Shown here in pieces: positions 7,449 through 11,751 of a DNA stretch of 11,751 bases. Within the stretch, counting starts at the first letter, position 1. Each line of letters begins with the position of its first letter. Below the pieces are notes generated by a model that saw nothing but the letters and a program-made list of their open reading frames with translations, had not been told where the DNA came from and ran no database searches. This stretch comes from JBAWXE01 sp037144255 (GTDB lineage: Bacteria > Bacteroidota > Bacteroidia > Chitinophagales > Chitinophagaceae), in the NCBI GenBank assembly GCA_037144255.1, contig JBAWXE010000088.1, positions 1 to 11,751 of the forward strand. The letters are read 5' to 3'. A program made the translations under genes and the position numbers.

Positions 7449-8330
7449 TTGTCAGCCCTTATATTTTATATATTCTTACCTTTCATATACTTGATATCGA
7501 TACTCCCATTTCGGTTACTCTATCTTATATCTGACTGGTTGTACTTTCTTTTGTTTTATTGCATTAGTTATAGAAAAGATGTTGTTATGCAGAATTTACG
7601 CAACTCTTTCCCCGAAAAAACAGAAGCAGATTTAAAAATTATATGCAAAAAATTCTATCACCATTTATGTGATATGACTCTTGAAACTTTCAAAACCCTC
7701 ACCATAGATAAGGACACGATGCTGAAACGTTGTACCTTTGATCCTGAAAGTTTGGCTCTATTAGAAGGATTGGCAGCAAAAGATCAGAATGTGATATTAG
7801 TTATGGGACATTATGGCAACTGGGAATGGGCAGGTAACACATTCAGTTTATTATGCACGCACAGATTATATGTAATATATCATCCATTGGCCAATAAGCA
7901 TTTTGACAAGCTATTGCATGATATGCGTACCCGTTTCGGTACAAAATTGATTCCCATGAAGGAAACTTACCGTGTCATGCTGGATAATAATAAGATGGAA
8001 CTTAGCACTACGGCCTTTATTGCAGACCAGGCACCATCGCCTAATAATGCTTATTGGACCACTTTTTTAAATCAGGATACACCTGTTTTTAAAGGAACTG
8101 AGATCATTGCTACAAAAATCAATTACCCGATTGTATATTCACGGGTTGAAAAACTTAAGAGAGGCCATTATACATTATACGTAGAAATGCTATGCGAAAA
8201 CCCTTCTTCCACCAAAGAAGGTGAAATTTCAGAATTGCATACTCGTAAACTGGAAAAGGATATTATCGCTGCTCCGGAAACTTGGTTATGGTCTCATAAA
8301 CGTTGGAAACATAAACGACCCATTAATTAA
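7449..8330 (+). CDS. LpxL/HtrB-like lysophospholipid acyltransferase family protein
   Basis: This 293-aa protein resembles LpxL/HtrB acyltransferases, which transfer fatty acyl chains to lipid A precursors at the inner membrane. Hydrophobic segments at about 3-22 and 24-40 would anchor it. Family motifs are GHYGNWEW (120-127), with the catalytic HX4E formed by His121 and Glu126, DQAPSP (193-198), the FKGTEIIA block (214-221), and the closing PETWLWSHKRWK (276-287). The start appears to be TTG at 7449: a stop codon lies 12 nt upstream of it, no ATG intervenes, and the next in-frame Met (47) would remove the membrane anchor. A desaturase gene follows after 21 nt. The acceptor could be lipid A or another amphiphile; some Bacteroidota homologues sit in pigment or aminolipid pathways. 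Confidence 0.88.
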   Translation: MSALIFYIFLPFIYLISILPFRLLYLISDWLYFLLFYCISYRKDVVMQNLRNSFPEKTEADLKIICKKFYHHLCDMTLETFKTLTIDKDTMLKRCTFDPESLALLEGLAAKDQNVILVMGHYGNWEWAGNTFSLLCTHRLYVIYHPLANKHFDKLLHDMRTRFGTKLIPMKETYRVMLDNNKMELSTTAFIADQAPSPNNAYWTTFLNQDTPVFKGTEIIATKINYPIVYSRVEKLKRGHYTLYVEMLCENPSSTKEGEISELHTRKLEKDIIAAPETWLWSHKRWKHKRPIN

Positions 8331-8351
8331 TCTATATAAACAATATTTCGC

Positions 8352-9335
8352 ATGTCCACCGGTAAAGAGCTGATATTAGCTACTAAACCATATGCTCAGG
8401 AAGTAAGGAGTAAAAGCTGGTTATATACCATTTCTACCCTTACATTATTAGTCTCCTCTTTATTGGGTACACTAATGATGCCCAATTTTATTTTAAAATT
8501 GGTCTGTAGTATCATGTCTGGTTTATTCACTATCAGAATGTTTGTCATCTATCACGATTTCTTACATCACGCCATTTTGAATAAGTCGCCTTTGGCTACT
8601 TTCTTAATGACAATATTTGGTATCTATATGATGGCACCCACCAGCATCTGGAAGCGCTCTCACGATTATCACCATAAACATAATTCCAAGTTATTCAGTG
8701 CCAGTATCGGTTCATACCCTATCGCCACTCGCAGTAAATTCATGCAAATGACTCCCGCACAACGACGTAGTTATTTAGCTACACGTCATCCGCTTACTAT
8801 TCTCATGGGGTATTTCTCTATGTTCATGGTAGGTATGGCAGTTAAGTCTTTCCGCAGTTCTCCTAAAAAACATTTCGACTCTCTTATATCTCTGGTCATT
8901 CACTTTACTGCTACCATATTGGTTTTATGGTTTGGTGGCTGGCAAGCTTGGTTGCTTACCATTATCATACCATATTTCATACCATGTACTTTAGGTGCTT
9001 ATTTGTTCTATGCACAACATAATTTCCCTGGTGTGGTCTTTGCCGATAATGCCAATTGGAAATACGAAGACGCTGCTCTCAAATCATCCAGCTTTTTGGT
9101 TATGAGTCCGCTTATGAACTGGCTTACCGCTAATATCGGTTACCATCATATTCACCACATGAACTCTCGTATACCTTTCTATCGTTTACCTGAGGTCATG
9201 AAGGCTTTCCCTGAGTTCCAAAAAGCCACTACCACTACCCTTATGCCTAAAGATGTGATAGCTTGCTTCAAACTAAAAGTATGGGATCCTGAGCTCAATC
9301 AAATGGTTTCACTCAAACAATTAAGATTGGCCTGA
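8352..9335 (+). CDS. Membrane fatty-acid desaturase
   Basis: This 327-aa integral membrane di-iron desaturase belongs to the DesA-like acyl-lipid family, which inserts double bonds into fatty acyl chains using oxygen and reduced electron carriers. The histidine boxes are HDFLHH (68-73), HDYHH (104-108) and HHIHH (265-269), with an accessory QHN (222-224). Hydrophobic stretches at about 25-62, 82-96, 147-163 and 178-220 supply the membrane spans. The ATG lies 21 nt after the acyltransferase stop, so the genes are probably co-transcribed and may act on the same lipids. Position and substrate selectivity cannot be read from the sequence. Its stop lies only 8 nt from the stop of the convergent helicase gene. 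Confidence 0.92.
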   Translation: MSTGKELILATKPYAQEVRSKSWLYTISTLTLLVSSLLGTLMMPNFILKLVCSIMSGLFTIRMFVIYHDFLHHAILNKSPLATFLMTIFGIYMMAPTSIWKRSHDYHHKHNSKLFSASIGSYPIATRSKFMQMTPAQRRSYLATRHPLTILMGYFSMFMVGMAVKSFRSSPKKHFDSLISLVIHFTATILVLWFGGWQAWLLTIIIPYFIPCTLGAYLFYAQHNFPGVVFADNANWKYEDAALKSSSFLVMSPLMNWLTANIGYHHIHHMNSRIPFYRLPEVMKAFPEFQKATTTTLMPKDVIACFKLKVWDPELNQMVSLKQLRLA

Positions 9336-9343
9336 TAATTTCT

Positions 9344-10555
9344 TTATTTCTTTTTGCCTCCACCTTGCCAGTTACGCTTTTTACCACCGGTAAATTTTGG
9401 CTTTGCAGCAGGATTGTAGGTAGGCACATCACCCATACCTTCTGGTAATGTCAGTTTAGGTACTTCTTTGCCTATCAGTTGTTCTATTTTTGCAAATTTG
9501 TGTTGGTCCTTATCTGTTATAAAAGTAATGGCTGTACCGGTTGTAGCTGCTCTGGCTGTACGTCCTATACGGTGTATATAATCTTCAGGGTCTGGTGGCA
9601 CATCATAATTCACTACTAGGTCTATTCCTTCCACATCTATTCCTCTAGATAGTACATCTGTACCTATGATAATTGATATTCTCTTGCTCTTGAATCCTCT
9701 TAGTATCTCTTCCCTTTCTTCTTGTGCCAGATCAGAGTGAAAAGCCTTTACTGGTATATTGATGCGCCTCAACTCACTATCCAGTTTCTTGACATTTTCT
9801 TTGGTCGATGCGAACATCAATATGCTGTTATAATTACCTTCTTTCAGTATCTTCTTGATTAGGGGCAATTTCTGATCTTCATACAGCATATATGCCTGCT
9901 GCAATATGCCTTCCGCGGGTTTAGATATACTGATACTTATCTGCTCAGGATCATGCATGATGGTCTTAGCTAGGGTTCTTATTTTGGGTGGCATAGTAGC
10001 CGAGAACAGTAATGTTTGTCTTTCCTTAGGCAAATAACTGATGATACGTACTATGTCATCATAAAAACCCATATCCAGCATTCTATCTGCTTCATCTAAT
10101 ACCAAATGGTGCAAAAATTGAAGATTCACTGCTCCCGATGCTAAGTGTGATATCAGTCTCCCCGGTGTAGCTATAATTATATCCACACCTTGTTTGATGG
10201 CTTTTTTCTGTTGTTCCCATACATTACCATCTCCACCTCCATATACTGGTATAGAGCTCACTCCACTATAGTATGCCAAACCTTCTATTTGTTGGTCTAT
10301 TTGCTGTGCCAGCTCCCTGGTAGGTGCCAGTATCAGGGTATTTATATTACCCTTGTCTATACTCAGTATCTTATCCAGTATTGGTAGTAAGTAAGCTGCA
10401 GTTTTACCGGTACCTGTTTGAGCACAGGCTATCAGGTCTTTATTCTTTAGTATTATAGGAATGGCTTGTTCTTGTATTGGGGTTGGCAGTGTATAGCCCA
10501 TAGAGTGCAGACCGTCTAATATATCGGGGTCCAGGTCAAAATCGTCAAATGTCAA
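9344..10555 (-). CDS. rhlE: DEAD-box RNA helicase, RhlE-like
   Basis: This 403-aa ATP-dependent RNA helicase carries the full motif set: Q motif (GYTLPTPIQ, 20-28), motif I AQTGTGKT (45-52), Ia PTRELAQ (78-84), Ib TPGR (130-133), DEAD (154-157), SAT (185-187), RGID (304-307) and HRIGRTAR (328-335). A short Lys/Gly-rich tail (about 385-403) probably helps RNA binding, as in RhlE-type proteins. The start is most likely TTG at 10553-10555: an in-frame stop lies about 20 nt upstream, no ATG falls between, and the next Met (19) would cut into the region just before the Q motif, where an upstream aromatic residue is expected. It is divergent from the cold-shock gene (173 bp apart) and convergent with the desaturase. 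Typical roles are ribosome assembly or mRNA unwinding; the rhlE name is by family resemblance only. Confidence 0.95.
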   Translation of the reverse strand: MTFDDFDLDPDILDGLHSMGYTLPTPIQEQAIPIILKNKDLIACAQTGTGKTAAYLLPILDKILSIDKGNINTLILAPTRELAQQIDQQIEGLAYYSGVSSIPVYGGGDGNVWEQQKKAIKQGVDIIIATPGRLISHLASGAVNLQFLHHLVLDEADRMLDMGFYDDIVRIISYLPKERQTLLFSATMPPKIRTLAKTIMHDPEQISISISKPAEGILQQAYMLYEDQKLPLIKKILKEGNYNSILMFASTKENVKKLDSELRRINIPVKAFHSDLAQEEREEILRGFKSKRISIIIGTDVLSRGIDVEGIDLVVNYDVPPDPEDYIHRIGRTARAATTGTAITFITDKDQHKFAKIEQLIGKEVPKLTLPEGMGDVPTYNPAAKPKFTGGKKRNWQGGGKKK

Positions 10556-10666
10556 TGTTTGGTTGTTTTTAGCTTATAATTCATATAAAAGTACTCCAAA
10601 ACCCCACCTTTACGAAATTTATCATACTATATACCCATAGCCACATAAAAACAATTGAAATATTTT

Positions 10667-10697
10667 TTTGTTTATTAGATTATATATCATACCTTCG
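10667..10697 (+). promoter_or_regulatory. Bacteroidota-type promoter of the cold-shock gene
   Basis: TTTG at 10667-10670 (end of a T-run) is followed after exactly 19 nt by TACCTTCG at 10690-10697, which matches TAnnTTTG at every fixed position but one. This is the known -33/-7 layout for the primary sigma factor of Bacteroidota. Transcription would begin near 10702-10705 and give an AT-rich leader of roughly 25 nt. Confidence 0.6.
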
Positions 10698-10728
10698 TAG
10701 AATTATTTATTTATTTTAATTAAACACA

Positions 10729-10920
10729 ATGCAAGAAGGTACAGTAAAATTCTTTAACGAAACTAAAGGTTTTGGTTTCATTAAGCCAGACAACGGGTCT
10801 GAAGACATCTTTGTTCACGTATCAGGTCTTATCGACGAGATCCGCGAAAACGACAAAGTAAAGTATGAAGTACAAAATGGTAAGAAAGGTTTGAATGCGG
10901 TAAGCGTACAAGTTATCTAG
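10729..10920 (+). CDS. cspA: CspA-family cold-shock protein
   Basis: This 63-aa single cold-shock domain binds single-stranded RNA and DNA and acts as an RNA chaperone. The RNP1 motif KGFGFI (13-18) and RNP2 motif DIFVHV (26-31) are complete, and GTVKFFNETKG is the typical start. Length is normal for the family. The codons include more AAC, GAC and ATC than neighbouring genes, as expected for a highly expressed gene. It has its own promoter upstream and a strong terminator just downstream, so it is probably a single-gene transcript. Whether it is cold-induced or constitutive cannot be told; many Csp paralogues are not cold-regulated. The cspA name is family-level. Confidence 0.96.
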   Translation: MQEGTVKFFNETKGFGFIKPDNGSEDIFVHVSGLIDEIRENDKVKYEVQNGKKGLNAVSVQVI

Positions 10921-10942
10921 TCAAACCATACTTTATATTGTT

Positions 10943-10970
10943 AAACATGCTCTCGGGCATGTTTTTTTTT
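10943..10970 (+). terminator. Intrinsic terminator of the cold-shock gene
   Basis: AAACATGC (10943-10950) pairs with GCATGTTT (10957-10964) around a 6-nt loop, and the T-run continues to 10970. It begins 22 nt after the cold-shock stop codon. The minus-strand side ends in a short TTTAACAATA, so it may weakly stop the convergent surface-protein transcript too. Confidence 0.85.
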
Positions 10971-11040
10971 GCCCATTCATATTTAGATTGCGTCAGCAAC
11001 GCTAACGAACAACACAAGCCGACATTGGCACATTCCTCAT

Positions 11041-11751
11041 CTACTCCCTCACCACCCTCTTTACTTGTCTTTCACCTTTACTATTCGTCAATTCTAATAA
11101 GTACATACCTGCCGGATACTCTTCTATAGCAATACCATTCCCTCCCACATGTAGTTTACCCTCTTGCATAGCAGCACCCATTACATTAAGTATTCTATAA
11201 GTCATATTTTCTTGTACCCCATCTACATGCAGCAAATCATTAGTAGGATTTGGATAAATATGGATTGCTGAATTATTGCTAAGTTGGGTTATTCCCATTG
11301 TAGTGTATATGGTGATTTTATTCGTTGCCCAATTACCTATATAACAACCAGCGCCTGATACAGTGATATTGCAAACAAGTATATCAGAGTCATTAGGGGT
11401 GTAGGTATAGGTGCTTGTGTTTGTACCAACATTCACGCCATTTACTTGCCACTGATATGTAACAGTTCCCGATACATTCACGGTAGCTGTATAGGTTTGT
11501 GTAGAACCTGTTGTAATGACCGTAGCACCTGATATAGTAACAGTTGGTGCTACATTAGGATCGACTGTTAAGTTGATAGTATTACTCATAGCAATGCTTG
11601 AGCTAGCACATTGCGCATTGCTGCTGAGTACACAAATCACACTATTACCATTAGAGGGTACATAACTATAGATATTACTATTAGTGCCTACATTCAGGCT
11701 GTTTACTTCCCACTGATAGATAGGAGCTGCACCACCATTAGTGATACTTGC
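11041..11751 (-). CDS. Secreted protein with Ig-like repeats and T9SS C-terminal sorting domain (5' end outside window)
   Basis: The frame is open from the right edge of the window to the TAG at 11041-11043, giving 236 visible residues; the GTG at 11638-11640 is internal. Residues 1-67 and 88-151 are two copies of an Ig/PKD-like domain with the repeated core YQWxVNxxNVGTN. A type A T9SS sorting domain follows at about 164-236, beginning with IYPNP and ending with AGMYLLELTNSKGERQVKRVV. Such domains direct export across the outer membrane, are removed on secretion and can lead to cell-surface attachment. The many Thr, Ser and Asn residues fit an extracellular protein. An N-terminal signal peptide and any catalytic or adhesive domain must lie off the window, so the function is unknown. 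Confidence 0.9.
   Translation of the reverse strand, partial: ASITNGGAAPIYQWEVNSLNVGTNSNIYSYVPSNGNSVICVLSSNAQCASSSIAMSNTINLTVDPNVAPTVTISGATVITTGSTQTYTATVNVSGTVTYQWQVNGVNVGTNTSTYTYTPNDSDILVCNITVSGAGCYIGNWATNKITIYTTMGITQLSNNSAIHIYPNPTNDLLHVDGVQENMTYRILNVMGAAMQEGKLHVGGNGIAIEEYPAGMYLLELTNSKGERQVKRVVRE
11299..11490 (-). repeat. Ig-like repeat copy B
   Basis: This second copy shares the core YQWxVN and NVGTN with copy A. It is the last repeat before the sorting domain. The DNA match is clear over the core but diverged elsewhere, which points to an old duplication. Confidence 0.75.
11551..11751 (-). repeat. Ig-like repeat copy A (87-residue period)
   Basis: This is the upstream visible copy of the coding repeat in the T9SS protein and is cut by the window edge. 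It matches copy B with a period of 261 bp, measured from the shared TTTACTT-CC-ACTGATA stretch (11702-11718 against 11441-11457). Confidence 0.75.

Noticed and set aside
10190..10387. Plus-strand frame of 65 aa inside the helicase gene
   Set aside because: It is antisense to the conserved helicase core and is a shadow.
10990..11002. Small inverted repeat GCGT/ACGC
   Set aside because: The stem is 4 bp with no T-run on either strand, too weak for a terminator or binding site.
10938..11129. Plus-strand frame of 63 aa after the cold-shock gene
   Set aside because: It begins inside the terminator hairpin and runs antisense to the sorting domain of the T9SS gene.
11638..11640. GTG as the start of the T9SS protein
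   Set aside because: The frame stays open to the window edge and the extra 37 residues match the Ig-like repeat, so the codon is internal.

Overview
The window looks like chromosomal DNA from a Bacteroidota bacterium, probably Chitinophagales-like. The clues are low G+C, start codons without obvious Shine-Dalgarno sequences, a -33 TTTG / -7 TAnnTTTG promoter before the cold-shock gene, an FdhD plus DUF7009 gene pair, and a surface protein with Ig-like repeats and a type IX secretion (T9SS) C-terminal sorting domain. The assignment rests on these features and on recalled family resemblance, not on a search. No rRNA, tRNA, insertion sequence, integrase or CRISPR array was seen.

Region 1 (1-5734, + strand) is a tight molybdenum-enzyme operon: an XdhC-type cofactor chaperone cut by the window edge, an SDR dehydrogenase overlapping it by ATGA, a 924-aa protein fusing the two-[2Fe-2S] electron-transfer domain to the molybdopterin domain, a separate FAD subunit, and a hemerythrin-fold protein overlapping the FAD subunit by ATGA. 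The FAD subunit carries a cysteine-rich insertion whose 16-8-9 spacing matches the [4Fe-4S] loop of 4-hydroxybenzoyl-CoA reductase subunit HcrB; PaoB of the E. coli aldehyde oxidase has a comparable cluster. The enzyme is therefore a xanthine dehydrogenase-family hydroxylase or reductase with chain Mo / 2x[2Fe-2S] / FAD / [4Fe-4S]. It has no visible Tat signal and is probably cytoplasmic. Its substrate cannot be read from the sequence. The chaperone, NAD-type SDR and di-iron protein may all belong to one pathway module, which is the most interesting part of the window.

Region 2 (5780-7334) holds a small minus-strand hypothetical gene, then fdhD and a DUF7009-like gene on the + strand, 2 nt apart. 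FdhD sulfurates the cofactor of formate dehydrogenases, a different molybdoenzyme class from region 1, and no formate dehydrogenase is in the window. Two cofactor-sulfuration systems therefore lie close together.

Region 3 (7449-10920) holds an LpxL/HtrB-like acyltransferase and a membrane fatty-acid desaturase (likely co-transcribed), a convergent RhlE-like DEAD-box helicase, and a divergent cold-shock protein gene with a good promoter and a clear intrinsic terminator. All four have family links to membrane remodelling or RNA handling in the cold. The acyltransferase and the helicase both appear to start at TTG.

Region 4 (11041-11751, - strand) is the 3' end of a large secreted T9SS cargo protein with 87-residue Ig-like repeats; its 5' end lies beyond the window.
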